The notes under the pieces were generated by a model that searched no databases, was not told where the DNA came from, and was given only the letters and a program-made list of their open reading frames with translations. Shown piece after piece: positions 15,109 through 23,435 of a DNA stretch of 64,000 nt. A program made the translations under genes and the position numbers. Positions within the stretch are counted from its first letter, which is position 1, and the number at the start of each line of letters is the position of its first letter. The stretch is from Oscillospiraceae bacterium. Its GTDB lineage: Bacteria; Bacillota; Clostridia; Oscillospirales; Oscillospiraceae. The stretch is taken from assembly GCA_020025305.1 (NCBI GenBank), contig JAHHSG010000003.1, forward strand, positions 62,001 through 126,000. The letters run 5' to 3'.

Positions 15109-17544
15109 TTACGTTTCTCCCTTGACGACCGCAACGGCTCCCCGCTGCAGCGTTATGTGGGCGCTATCCCCCCGCTGCAGCGTTCCGTTCAGCAGCTGCT
15201 GGGCCAAGATATCCTCTACCTGCCGCCGGATGATGCGCCGCAAAGGCCGTGCACCGTAACGTCGATCAAACCCCTCTTTGGCAAGCTGTGCCACTGCAGC
15301 CTCCTCCGCTGCCAAGTGGATGCCCTGCTCCTGCGCACGGTGGGCTGTCTCCTCCAAAAAGCCACGGGCAATGCACTCCATTGCCGACGGAGTCAGCGGG
15401 CGGAATACCATGGTCTCATCCATACGATTCAGCAGCTCCGGGCGGAATGTTTGCCGCAAATCCTCCAATACGCTGCTGCGGATACGGTCAAAATCTCCCG
15501 CACCTTCCTCTGTGCTGTCACGAAACCCCAGCGGCGCACCGGCCATAAATCGTTCATCCCCTACATTGGACGTCATGACGATCACCGTATTTTTAAAGTC
15601 TACACGACGGCCCCGGGCATCGGTGAGCACACCCTCCTCCAAAATCTGTAAAAGAAGGTTGCACACATCCCGGTGTGCCTTCTCCAGTTCGTCAAAGAGC
15701 ACGACGCAATAAGGCCGGCGGCGCACACGTTCTGTCAGCTGCCCCCCTTCCTCGTGGCCCACATAGCCGGGAGGTGACCCTATCAGGCGAGAGACGGCAT
15801 GACGCTCCATATACTCCGACATATCCAGCCGGATCATGGCATTCTCTGTGCCGAACATAGCTTCCGCCAACGCGCGGCATAACTCTGTCTTGCCCACCCC
15901 GGTAGGCCCTAAAAAGAGAAAAGAACTGATGGGACGGCAGGGATCCTGCAGCCCCACACGGCTGCGGCGTACCGCCCGAGCCACCGTGCAAACGGCCTCC
16001 TCCTGCCCTACCACCCGCGCACGCAGCGTATCCTCTAAGTGCAGCAGCCGGAACCGCTCATCTTCCGTGAGCCTTGTCACCGGGATACCGGTCCACTCAG
16101 CAGCCACCCGGGCGATATCGTCCCCGTCCACACTGTCATCATCTGCCGATTGCCGCCGCCAGCTCTCCCGCCGATCTGCCAGCTGTCCTTCAAAATTCTC
16201 CTCCACATCCCGGAGCTCCGCCGCCTGCTCATAGTCCTGCGACGCCACCGCCAGTTCTTTCTCCCGGCGCAGGGTTATGAGCTTTTCCTCCAAGCTTTTC
16301 ACATCCGGACAGACCGGATGTGCTCTCATACGCACCTGACTTGCCGCCTCATCCACTAAATCAATGGCCTTATCCGGCAAAAAACGATCATGAATATACC
16401 GGGCGGATAACCGCACTGCCGTCTCCACCGCTTCATCGGTAATACACAGGCGGTGGTGTGCCTCGTAGCGCTCCCGAAGCCCCAGCAGGATCTCCACTGC
16501 CACCTCCTCCGTGGGTTCCTCCACGGTGACAGGCTGAAAGCGACGCTCCAGTGCGGCGTCTTTTTCAATGTAGCGCCGATACTCTTCCAACGTTGTGGCT
16601 CCTATCACCCGAATCTCTCCCCGGCCCAGCGCGGGCTTGAGAATGTTGGCAGCATCCACGGCACCCTCCGCACTGCCTGCGCCTACAATATTGTGCAGCT
16701 CGTCGATAAAGAGAATGACATCTCCGGCACAGCGCACATCCTCCACCATATTGCGGATACGCTCTTCAAATTCACCGCGGTACTTGGTACCGGCCACCAT
16801 GCTGCCCAGATCCAATGACAAAATCCGCTGATCCCGCAGTTCCTCCGGCACATCGCCCATGGCAATCCGCTGCGCCAACCCCTCTACAATGGCCGTTTTG
16901 CCGACACCGGGTTCCCCCACAAGGGCCGGATTATTCTTACTGCGGCGTGAAAGGATGCGAATCGTGCGGTCGATTTCCTTCTCTCGCCCCACCACAGGGT
17001 CCAATTGGCCGCAGCGTGCCGCCTCCGTCAGATCTTTGGTATAGGCCGCCAAGTTTTTACATCGTTTCTCCTCCCGCCCGCTATTGGCGGCGGGCGGCGG
17101 TGTCGGACGCCCGCCCACACGTTTGAGCACAGTGCCGTAAAGCCGCCGACCGTCCACACCGGAAGCACGGAGAATATCCACTGCCATATTGTTTCCCTCC
17201 CGCAGCATCCCCAGCAGCAGGTGCTCTGTACCGATATAGCCGCTGCCGCTGCGAATCGATTCCCCCACCGCCAATTCAATCGTACTTCTGGCTCGCGGTG
17301 TAAGTCCTTGGAAGGATGCAGCCCCGGCACTTCCGGTACCGGCAGTGCGCTCAAGCAGCTGGCAGACCGTGTCATCACGGACGCCGCTGTCCAGCAGCAC
17401 CCGATGCGCCACTCCCTCCTCTTCTCGCAAAAGGCCTAAAAGCAAATGCTCATTGCCCACATAGCCATGGCCCAACTGCTCTGCAGCCTCCTGAGCAAGC
17501 CGCAGCGCCCGGTTGGCCCTTGGCGTAAACTTATTTTCTCTCAT
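15109..17544 (-). CDS. clpC: Clp protease ATPase subunit, ClpC type
   Basis: Hsp100 unfoldase that feeds proteins to ClpP. The 811-residue product has two N-terminal Clp repeats (about 1-145, NEHLLLGLL and TEHLLLGML), a first AAA+ module with GEPGVGKT at 210-217, a UVR-type middle segment rich in Glu and Arg near 430 (diagnostic of ClpC rather than ClpB), and a second AAA+ module with GPTGVGKT near 547. A LGF tripeptide after SNVGDERFMAGAP fits the ClpP-docking loop. The usual Bacillota partners ctsR, mcsA and mcsB are absent on both sides, so regulation and adaptor use may differ. A weak promoter is marked upstream. Confidence 0.93.
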   Translation of the reverse strand: MRENKFTPRANRALRLAQEAAEQLGHGYVGNEHLLLGLLREEEGVAHRVLLDSGVRDDTVCQLLERTAGTGSAGAASFQGLTPRARSTIELAVGESIRSGSGYIGTEHLLLGMLREGNNMAVDILRASGVDGRRLYGTVLKRVGGRPTPPPAANSGREEKRCKNLAAYTKDLTEAARCGQLDPVVGREKEIDRTIRILSRRSKNNPALVGEPGVGKTAIVEGLAQRIAMGDVPEELRDQRILSLDLGSMVAGTKYRGEFEERIRNMVEDVRCAGDVILFIDELHNIVGAGSAEGAVDAANILKPALGRGEIRVIGATTLEEYRRYIEKDAALERRFQPVTVEEPTEEVAVEILLGLRERYEAHHRLCITDEAVETAVRLSARYIHDRFLPDKAIDLVDEAASQVRMRAHPVCPDVKSLEEKLITLRREKELAVASQDYEQAAELRDVEENFEGQLADRRESWRRQSADDDSVDGDDIARVAAEWTGIPVTRLTEDERFRLLHLEDTLRARVVGQEEAVCTVARAVRRSRVGLQDPCRPISSFLFLGPTGVGKTELCRALAEAMFGTENAMIRLDMSEYMERHAVSRLIGSPPGYVGHEEGGQLTERVRRRPYCVVLFDELEKAHRDVCNLLLQILEEGVLTDARGRRVDFKNTVIVMTSNVGDERFMAGAPLGFRDSTEEGAGDFDRIRSSVLEDLRQTFRPELLNRMDETMVFRPLTPSAMECIARGFLEETAHRAQEQGIHLAAEEAAVAQLAKEGFDRRYGARPLRRIIRRQVEDILAQQLLNGTLQRGDSAHITLQRGAVAVVKGET

Positions 17545-17615
17545 AGTAGCCCCTTCCCTGCCCTATTGAAGGGCAAATCATTCCTGTTCCTGCGGGTTAG
17601 CCTCTGCTGACAGAT

Positions 17616-17644
17616 TTTATACAGAAAGCTTCATTAACATGGAA
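17616..17644 (-). promoter_or_regulatory. Possible clpC promoter
   Basis: TTCCAT (17644-17639), 17-base spacer, TATAAA (17621-17616). Both hexamers are imperfect. No CtsR or CIRCE-type operator repeat was noticed between it and the clpC start. Confidence 0.4.
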
Positions 17645-17714
17645 TATTTTCCGTAGTTTTTGCCAAAAAATCCAAAAAATACACAGGGCGGCACAATTTT
17701 TCAGAGGCAAGGTC

Positions 17715-17742
17715 TTGCATTATTCCATTTTCGTGCTACAAT
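17715..17742 (+). promoter_or_regulatory. Promoter of the ferredoxin gene
   Basis: TTGCAT (17715-17720), 16-base spacer, TACAAT (17737-17742), about 30 bases upstream of the ATG at 17774. Confidence 0.65.
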
Positions 17743-17773
17743 AGAATCACCAAATTTTTATGGAGGTGCTCTC

Positions 17774-17947
17774 ATGGCCTACAAAATCGGTTCTGGTTGC
17801 GTCAGCTGCGGCGCATGCGCTGATGCATGTCCCGTTGGTGCTATTTCTCAGGGTGAGGATCATTACGAGATCGACGCCAACTCCTGCCTGGACTGCGGTT
17901 CCTGCGCAGATACCTGCCCCAACGGCGCTATCTCTCCCGCAGAATAA
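17774..17947 (+). CDS. 2[4Fe-4S] ferredoxin
   Basis: Small cytoplasmic electron carrier of anaerobes. The 57-residue protein has two classic CxxCxxCxxxCP clusters: Cys 9, 12, 15, 19 and Cys 38, 41, 44, 48. The start MAYKIGSGCVSCG at 17774 has GGAGGTG six bases upstream; a longer open frame upstream runs through the promoter and is not credible. It is a single-gene unit with its own promoter and terminator. A redox partner is not encoded next to it. Confidence 0.95.
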   Translation: MAYKIGSGCVSCGACADACPVGAISQGEDHYEIDANSCLDCGSCADTCPNGAISPAE

Positions 17948-17964
17948 TCGCACATGCATCCGAA

Positions 17965-17998
17965 AAAAACACCAGACTTTCTGTCTGGTGTTTTTTTA
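17965..17998 (+). terminator. Terminator of the ferredoxin gene
   Basis: ACACCAGAC and GTCTGGTGT around TTTCT, with A residues before and seven T residues after, 20 bases past the stop codon. Confidence 0.9.
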
Positions 17999-18027
17999 TT
18001 GCAGCCACGCCACTTTTATTATACAAT
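17999..18027 (+). promoter_or_regulatory. Promoter of trmN6-rsmI
   Basis: TTGCAG (17999-18004), 17-base spacer, TACAAT (18022-18027), immediately after the ferredoxin terminator. Confidence 0.6.
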
Positions 18028-18051
18028 GGGGTCAGGAAAGGTGGGGATGTC

Positions 18052-18774
18052 TTGGAAAAAACAGATCAGCTCTGGCCCGGCGGTTTCCGCTTTCTTTTTG
18101 ATGATACGCTTTTTCAACCGGGAACTGACTCTTTTTTACTGAGCTCCTTTCCCCGGCTCAAATGCGGCGATCATATCTGTGATCTGGGCGGCGGCACGGG
18201 ACTGATCGGCCTGCTGCTTTTGGCACGTGAGCCGTCCGTCCACGTTACAGAGGTAGAACTACAGAGCCAAGCCTGCTCTCTATGTCGCCGGAGCGCTGCA
18301 CTCAATGGCTTAGAGGACTCTCTCCAGTGCATCGAGGCGGATCTTCGCCATCTCCCTATGCTGCGCCCCGGTTCCTTCGATTGGGTGGTAGCGAACCCTC
18401 CCTATTTTACTGTTGACAGCGGCGCACAGGCAAAGACAGCGCCGCGCCGTGCCGCACGTTCGGAAGTCACCTGTACGTTGGAGGACATTTTAATATCCGC
18501 AGCACGGCTGCTGCGTTGGGGCGGACGGTTGGCGCTGGTTTTTCGCACAGAGCGCATGGCCGAGCTGATGGACGCCTGCCGTCACCATGGTTTGGAGCCC
18601 AAGCGTCTGCGGCTTGTGCAAAACACAATTGCTTCCGCCCCTGCGCTGTTCCTATTGGAGTGCCGCCGGGGCGGCCGCACCGGCTTGCAGATCGAACCGC
18701 CCCTCCTTTTACAAGGGGCGGACGGCAAGCCTACAGCGGAGCTGGATGCCGTGTATTTCAGAGATAAGAGGTAA
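18052..18774 (+). CDS. tRNA1(Val) adenine-37 N6-methyltransferase-like protein (YabB family)
   Basis: Class I SAM-dependent methyltransferase. The 240-residue protein has the SAM loop CDLGGGTGLIGLL at about 43-55 and the catalytic NPPY at 115-118, typical of N6-adenine enzymes, with the YabB/TrmN6 overall pattern (DQLWPGGFRFLFDDTLFQP at the start). It starts with TTG at 18052, preceded by AAAGGTGGGG. It lies four bases upstream of rsmI and is followed by abrB on the other strand, the same neighbourhood as yabB-rsmI-abrB in Bacillus. The exact target base is inferred from family. Confidence 0.85.
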   Translation: MEKTDQLWPGGFRFLFDDTLFQPGTDSFLLSSFPRLKCGDHICDLGGGTGLIGLLLLAREPSVHVTEVELQSQACSLCRRSAALNGLEDSLQCIEADLRHLPMLRPGSFDWVVANPPYFTVDSGAQAKTAPRRAARSEVTCTLEDILISAARLLRWGGRLALVFRTERMAELMDACRHHGLEPKRLRLVQNTIASAPALFLLECRRGGRTGLQIEPPLLLQGADGKPTAELDAVYFRDKR

Positions 18775-18778
18775 GGAT

Positions 18779-19615
18779 ATGGCAGGAACATTATATTTGG
18801 TAGCCACACCCATCGGCAATTTGGGGGACTTCTCCCCTCGCGCCGTAGAAACATTGGCGCATGCGGACTTTATTGCCGCCGAGGATACAAGAGTATCCAT
18901 GAAGCTCCTGAATCATTTTGGCATTAAAAAGCCGCTCATCAGCTATCACGAGCATAACCGTACCGCCGCCGGGGCCGCCATTACAGAGCGGCTCCTTTCC
19001 GGCGAGACTTGCGCCCTTGTCACAGATGCCGGGACACCCGCCATCAGTGATCCGGGGCAGGATCTAGTACAGCTGTGCGCTGCTGCCGGCATCACGGTGC
19101 AGAGCATCCCCGGCTGCTGTGCCTGTATTACGGCACTGGCAGTATCCGGTTTGCCCACAGGCCGCTTTACCTTTGAAGGCTTCCTTTCCGCCCAAAGAAA
19201 AGAGCGGCGCACACAGCTCCAGGCGCTGCAAAGCGAGGAACGCACCATGGTCTTTCACGAAGCCCCTCACAAGCTGCGTGCCACGCTGGCGGATATGCTG
19301 GAAATTCTGGGCGATCGCCGCATCTCTCTATGCCGCGAACTGACAAAACTCCACGAGGAGACGCAGCGCACCACCCTGCACGCCGCAGTAGAATTTTACC
19401 GAGAACATGAGCCGCGCGGCGAATACGTTCTGGTGATGGAAGGTGCTCCCCGGCAGGAGGGCCCCCTTCTCTCCATGGAAGAAGGCGTGGCTCGTGTTGT
19501 GAAACTGCGCAGTACCGGCATTGGCATGAAGGATGCCGTGCGGCAAGTCTCTGCCGACACGGGGCTGAATAAAAACGATCTCTACGAGGCCGTTTTAAAA
19601 AGTTCCCAAACATAA
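18779..19615 (+). CDS. rsmI: 16S rRNA (cytidine-1402-2'-O)-methyltransferase
   Basis: RsmI methylates the ribose of C1402 in the decoding centre. The start at 18779 (MAGTLYLVATPIGNLGDFSP, 278 residues) follows the trmN6 stop by four bases with an AGAGGTAAGG site. Family motifs include LISYHEHN, LVTDAGTPAISDPG (about 79-92) and FEGFLSAQRKER. A longer frame reaching back to 18587 overlaps the upstream gene and is rejected. It ends at a strong bidirectional terminator shared with abrB. Confidence 0.95.
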   Translation: MAGTLYLVATPIGNLGDFSPRAVETLAHADFIAAEDTRVSMKLLNHFGIKKPLISYHEHNRTAAGAAITERLLSGETCALVTDAGTPAISDPGQDLVQLCAAAGITVQSIPGCCACITALAVSGLPTGRFTFEGFLSAQRKERRTQLQALQSEERTMVFHEAPHKLRATLADMLEILGDRRISLCRELTKLHEETQRTTLHAAVEFYREHEPRGEYVLVMEGAPRQEGPLLSMEEGVARVVKLRSTGIGMKDAVRQVSADTGLNKNDLYEAVLKSSQT

Positions 19616-19619
19616 AACC

Positions 19620-19656
19620 AAAAGGGGCTCTGCACCATTGGTGCAGGGCTCCTTTT
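19620..19656. terminator. Bidirectional terminator between rsmI and abrB
   Basis: A long stem centred on CTGCACC-ATT-GGTGCAG extends outward to AAAAGG on the left and CCTTTT on the right, so it can serve rsmI on the plus strand and abrB on the minus strand. Confidence 0.85.
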
Positions 19657-19663
19657 GCAGCCG

Positions 19664-19909
19664 TCAGTTTTCTTTCTTTAACTCCCGCAGGCATTTGCGG
19701 CAGACATTCTTCCCCTTAAATACAGCCACATCCCTAATACTGTCACAAAATATGCAGTTGGGCCGATACTTTTTCAGGACAATCGCCCCACCGTCTACAT
19801 AGATTTCCAGCGCATCTTTTTCTGCGATATCCAACGTTCTGCGCAATTCAACCGGTAGAACGATTCGTCCCAACTCGTCTACCTTTCTTACAATACCAGT
19901 AGATTTCAC
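19664..19909 (-). CDS. abrB: AbrB/SpoVT-type transition-state regulator
   Basis: Swapped-hairpin DNA-binding protein controlling stationary-phase and sporulation genes. The 81-residue protein starts MKSTGIVRKVDELGRIVLPV, the hallmark of AbrB, and covers the DNA-binding domain in residues 1-50. Instead of the AbrB dimerisation tail it has four cysteines spaced as two CxxC pairs (C52, C55, C70, C73), probably a zinc knuckle. It converges on rsmI as in Bacillus and has its own promoter. Which genes it controls cannot be read from the sequence. Confidence 0.9.
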   Translation of the reverse strand: MKSTGIVRKVDELGRIVLPVELRRTLDIAEKDALEIYVDGGAIVLKKYRPNCIFCDSIRDVAVFKGKNVCRKCLRELKKEN

Positions 19910-19949
19910 AGCACTTCTCCTATTCTCTCAAATTCCTGTGCTTTTGTTT

Positions 19950-19978
19950 ATTATGCACCATTTTTCCGCCAATGTCAA
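19950..19978 (-). promoter_or_regulatory. Promoter of abrB
   Basis: TTGACA (19978-19973), 17-base spacer, CATAAT (19955-19950) on the minus strand. Confidence 0.72.
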
Positions 19979-20013
19979 CTATTTTACACTAATTTTAACA
20001 ATGTCTGCACGAG

Positions 20014-20040
20014 ATATTATGTATTCGCTGTGCATATAGT
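20014..20040 (+). promoter_or_regulatory. Possible sigma-E-type sporulation promoter of spmAB
   Basis: ATATT (20014-20018), a 14-base spacer and CATATAGT (20033-20040) match the mother-cell sigma-E pattern (ATATT, about 14, CATACAnT) with one mismatch. No vegetative promoter is apparent. The predicted start is only about 14 bases before the ATG, right at the ribosome site. The dacB-spmA-spmB operon of B. subtilis is sigma-E dependent, which supports the reading. Confidence 0.5.
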
Positions 20041-20060
20041 GCAATATAGGAGGCGATAAC

Positions 20061-20639
20061 ATGGCTTTAACGTGTATTTGGACAGGAATGGTTTTACTCT
20101 CTGTGCTCTTCGGCATAGGGAATGGCACGCTCGACAATGTGGGGCAGGCGGCATTGGAGGGAGCTTCCTCCGCCCTAGAACTGGCGTTGGGAATGGCAGG
20201 TGCCGTATGCCTTTGGAGTGCCGTAATGGAACTCATGCGCCAATGCGGCTTGGCAGATAGCCTCTCGCGTATCTTCCGGCCGCTGCTGCGGCGATTGCTG
20301 CCCCAAGGGAGCCGGGACAAGGAGACACTCTCCGCCGTATCGGCGAATGTGTCGGCGAATCTGTTGGGTTTAGGGAATGCAGCAACGCCCTTGGGGATCC
20401 AAGCCGCACAACGGATGGCCGCAGGCTGCAACGGCACAGCCACGGATGAACTGTGTCGTCTGGTGGTACTGAATACGGCCTCCATCCAGCTATTGCCAAC
20501 CACCGTATCGGGCATACGGGCTGCCTGCGGCTCTGCTGCCCCCATGGATATTTTACCGGCGGTATGGCTCACCTCGCTCCTGTCTGTAACGGCAGGACTG
20601 GCAGCAGCACGGCTTTTGCAGACGATTTGGAGGGATTGA
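20061..20639 (+). CDS. spmA: Spore maturation protein A
   Basis: Integral membrane protein of the nucleoside-recognition (Gate) family needed for proper spore core dehydration and heat resistance. The 192-residue protein has four or five hydrophobic segments and the conserved block SANVSANLLGLGNAATPLGI (about 95-114), nearly invariant in SpmA. TAGGAGG precedes the ATG. It is one base ahead of spmB. The dacB gene that often precedes this pair is not present here. Confidence 0.94.
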   Translation: MALTCIWTGMVLLSVLFGIGNGTLDNVGQAALEGASSALELALGMAGAVCLWSAVMELMRQCGLADSLSRIFRPLLRRLLPQGSRDKETLSAVSANVSANLLGLGNAATPLGIQAAQRMAAGCNGTATDELCRLVVLNTASIQLLPTTVSGIRAACGSAAPMDILPAVWLTSLLSVTAGLAAARLLQTIWRD

Positions 20640-20640
20640 T

Positions 20641-21162
20641 ATGCATATTTCTTCCTGGGTCATCCCCGCCGTTCTGGCCGGGACGGCGCTGTACGCCCTC
20701 TTACGGAGAATAGACGGTTACAGCGCCTTGACGGAGGGTGCAATGCAGGGGCTTACTGTCATGGTCAAGATTTTGCCTTCCCTCATTGTGCTGCTGTCCG
20801 CCACCGCCATGCTTCGTGCCTCCGGGGCACTGCAATGGTTGACGGAATTGCTGTCTCCTCTTCTCTCCACGGTCGGCATTCCGCCAGAAACCATGCCCTT
20901 GCTGCTGATTCGCCCCATCAGCGGCTCCGGGGCGCTGGCTGTAGGGGGCGAACTGATGGCGCAATACGGGCCGGACTCCTACATAGGGCGGGTGGCGGCG
21001 GTGATGCTGGGTTCCACGGAGACCACCTTTTACACTGTGGCCGTCTACTTCGGTGCCGCCAACATCCGCCGCACCCGCTACGCCATTCCGGCAGCACTCA
21101 CCGCCGATGCCGTCGGTTTTCTGGGCGCCGCCATGAGTGTGCGGCTGTTCTTCGGGACGTAA
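20641..21162 (+). CDS. spmB: Spore maturation protein B
   Basis: Membrane partner of SpmA, also in the nucleoside-recognition family. The 173-residue protein contains LIRPISGSGALAVGGELMAQ and GSTETTFYTVAVYFGAANI, both characteristic of SpmB. Its start is one base after the spmA stop, so the two are co-translated. A 12-bp-stem terminator lies 50 bases downstream. Confidence 0.94.
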   Translation: MHISSWVIPAVLAGTALYALLRRIDGYSALTEGAMQGLTVMVKILPSLIVLLSATAMLRASGALQWLTELLSPLLSTVGIPPETMPLLLIRPISGSGALAVGGELMAQYGPDSYIGRVAAVMLGSTETTFYTVAVYFGAANIRRTRYAIPAALTADAVGFLGAAMSVRLFFGT

Positions 21163-21210
21163 TGGGAAAAATACGCTGCGCTGATGCCGGATATACACCC
21201 TCTTCTTATG

Positions 21211-21249
21211 AAAAAAGAGAGCGTATCTACATTGATACGCTCTCTTTCC
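21211..21249. terminator. Bidirectional terminator between spmB and argS
   Basis: AGAGAGCGTATC (21216-21227) and GATACGCTCTCT (21234-21245) form a perfect 12-bp stem with A residues on the left and T residues on the right. It starts five bases beyond the argS stop on the minus strand. Confidence 0.88.
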
Positions 21250-21250
21250 A

Positions 21251-22993
21251 TTACATCTGCTCCGGGGCATTGCAGCCGATGAGGGCCATGCCGTTGCGCA
21301 GGACGCTGCGTGCCGTGTCAGCCAGCTTCAGTCGGGCGCGCAGGAGCTGTTCCTCTTCCCCCTTGATGCGGCAGGCACTGTAGAACTTGTGGAAAGCGGC
21401 AGCCAAATCGGTCAGATAGCGGTTGATATGGCTGGGGTCGTAGTCACGAGCCGCCAAACGCACCGCCTCACAGTAGACAGACAGCTGCTTGATAAGGGCC
21501 TTCTCGCTGTCCTCACGCAGGAGGCTGAAGTCCACATCCTTGGCATCGGGCACAGTGTGTCCCTCTGTCGCCAGCGCCTTCAACAAGGTGCAAATGCGGG
21601 CATGGGCATACTGCACATAGTACACCGGGTTTTCGCTGTCCTCACGGACCGCAAGCCCCAGGTCAAACTCCATCTGGGTTTCAGGCTTGGCATTAAAGAA
21701 GTAGCGGCAGGCATCCACAGGAATCTCATCGAGCAGGTCAGTGAGGGAAATGGCCTTGCCGGTGCGCTTGGACATACGCACCACCTCGCCGTCACGCACC
21801 AGCTTCACCAGCTGCATGAGGACGATATCCAGCCGCTCCGACCCGTTAAGACCCAGAGCATCCATAGCCCCCTTCAAACGTGCTACATGACCGTGGTGGT
21901 CGGCACCCCAGATGTTGATGACCTTGTCAAAGCCGCGGACGGCAAATTTATTGCGGTGGTAGGCGATATCGGCGGCGAAGTAGGTATAAAAACCATTGGC
22001 ACGGCGCAGTACGTCGTCTTTCAGACCCAGCTTCTCGATCTCCTCGTCGCTCTTGCCGGCCTTCTTCAGCTGCTCGCCAAGGATGCGGCTGGTGTTGAGC
22101 CACAGCGCGCCGTCCTTCTCGTAGGTATAGCCCAGTTCGGTCAGCTTGCCCACAGAGTCGGCCACATAGCCGCTCTCATGGAGGGAGGACTCAAAAAACC
22201 ACTGATCATAGTGAATGCCGTAGCGAGCCAGATCCTTTTGCATCTTGGGGATGTTGCGGCTCAGGCCGAACTTGGCAAGAGCATCGTGACGTTCCTGCTG
22301 GTCACATTCCAAGTACTTGTCGCCTTCCTGCTCATAGAAAGCCTGTGCCAGCTCACGGATATCATCGCCGTGATAGCCGTCCTCGGGGAACTCCACGGCA
22401 TCCTCACCGCGAATGATCTGAATATAGCGTGCCTCCAGGCTCTTGGCAAACTTCTCGATCTGGTTGCCGGCATCATTCACATAAAATTCACGCCACACAT
22501 CGGCGCCGGACTTTTGCAGTACGGAAGCCAGCGTATCACCCAGCACGCCGCCCCGGGCATTCCCCATGTGCATGGGGCCGGTCGGGTTGGCAGAGACAAA
22601 TTCCACCATGTACTTCTTGCCGGAGAGCATATCATTGCTTCCGTAATTCTCCCCCTCGGTTTCCACGGCAGCTACCGTGTCGGCAAACCACTTATCGCCC
22701 AGCCGAAAGTTCAAAAAGCCGGGTCCTGCCATCTCCACGGAGGTGAAATAGGAACCATCCAGTACCATATGATCCATGAGGATCTGAGCCACCTGACGGG
22801 GATTCATCCGCATGGCTTTGGCAGCGGCAAGGCAGAAGGTGGTAGTATAGTCGCCGTTGGAGCTGTCCTTGGGGATCTCCACAGAAGGGGTCACGGACAC
22901 CTCGGGCAGCATCCCCGCAGCGTTGGCCTTTTTCAGTGCCTCCAGTGTCAACTGCAGCACCTGGTCTTTCGCGTTTTGGATCATATTGATCAT
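21251..22993 (-). CDS. argS: Arginyl-tRNA synthetase
   Basis: Charges tRNA-Arg. The 580-residue protein has the N-terminal tRNA D-loop domain (about 1-110), the class I HIGH-type motif in ANPTGPMHMGNARGG (about 135-150), the KMSKS-type loop MSKRTGKAI (about 390) and a DALR anticodon domain at the C-terminus. Length is normal. The start MINMIQNAKDQVLQ could alternatively be the second Met. It follows ywiB by four bases in a murI-ywiB-argS operon; ywiB-argS adjacency is also found in B. subtilis. Confidence 0.96.
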   Translation of the reverse strand: MINMIQNAKDQVLQLTLEALKKANAAGMLPEVSVTPSVEIPKDSSNGDYTTTFCLAAAKAMRMNPRQVAQILMDHMVLDGSYFTSVEMAGPGFLNFRLGDKWFADTVAAVETEGENYGSNDMLSGKKYMVEFVSANPTGPMHMGNARGGVLGDTLASVLQKSGADVWREFYVNDAGNQIEKFAKSLEARYIQIIRGEDAVEFPEDGYHGDDIRELAQAFYEQEGDKYLECDQQERHDALAKFGLSRNIPKMQKDLARYGIHYDQWFFESSLHESGYVADSVGKLTELGYTYEKDGALWLNTSRILGEQLKKAGKSDEEIEKLGLKDDVLRRANGFYTYFAADIAYHRNKFAVRGFDKVINIWGADHHGHVARLKGAMDALGLNGSERLDIVLMQLVKLVRDGEVVRMSKRTGKAISLTDLLDEIPVDACRYFFNAKPETQMEFDLGLAVREDSENPVYYVQYAHARICTLLKALATEGHTVPDAKDVDFSLLREDSEKALIKQLSVYCEAVRLAARDYDPSHINRYLTDLAAAFHKFYSACRIKGEEEQLLRARLKLADTARSVLRNGMALIGCNAPEQM

Positions 22994-22997
22994 CGTA

Positions 22998-23435
22998 TTA
23001 TCTCTCCTTGTCTTTCTCTATCGTAATCCGCAGACACACATCTGAAATAGGTGCGCCTCCATGCAGCATGGTGTAGTCCATGGCAATTTCCCCCGGCTTG
23101 TCCCCTTCCAGTGCCCAGTGAATATGGCGGGTCTCAATCCCCATTTCCAGAACAGCACCGCCGGAGCGCATGCGAAGTATGGTAGGACACTCCGGATTTA
23201 ATTGCAGGGTATAGCCAATGGAGGTATTGTGTACTGTAATGCCCTCCCCGGTCATCTTCAAAGCGTTATTGCTTGGCTGGCCCGCCTCGTCTGTGGCGCT
23301 GTAGCGCAGATGATAGCCGTCCTCATCGTGCCGCAGCAGGCCACGACCCGTTTGGCACATCTCCTCACGCTCGCCCTGTGCGGTGATGACACTGCGGATC
23401 GCAACTTTTACATGTCCTTCCACAGCGCACCTCAA
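22998..23435 (-). CDS. ywiB: DUF1934 family beta-barrel protein (YwiB-like)
   Basis: Small calycin-like beta-barrel protein of unknown function. The 145-residue protein has the family pattern of alternating strands with TGRGLLRHDEDGYHLRYSA, GGAVLEMGIETRHIHW and a terminal ISDVCLRITIE. It overlaps the murI stop by four bases (shared ATGA) and lies four bases ahead of argS. The conserved link to argS suggests a housekeeping role, but none has been assigned. Confidence 0.85.
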   Translation of the reverse strand: MRCAVEGHVKVAIRSVITAQGEREEMCQTGRGLLRHDEDGYHLRYSATDEAGQPSNNALKMTGEGITVHNTSIGYTLQLNPECPTILRMRSGGAVLEMGIETRHIHWALEGDKPGEIAMDYTMLHGGAPISDVCLRITIEKDKER

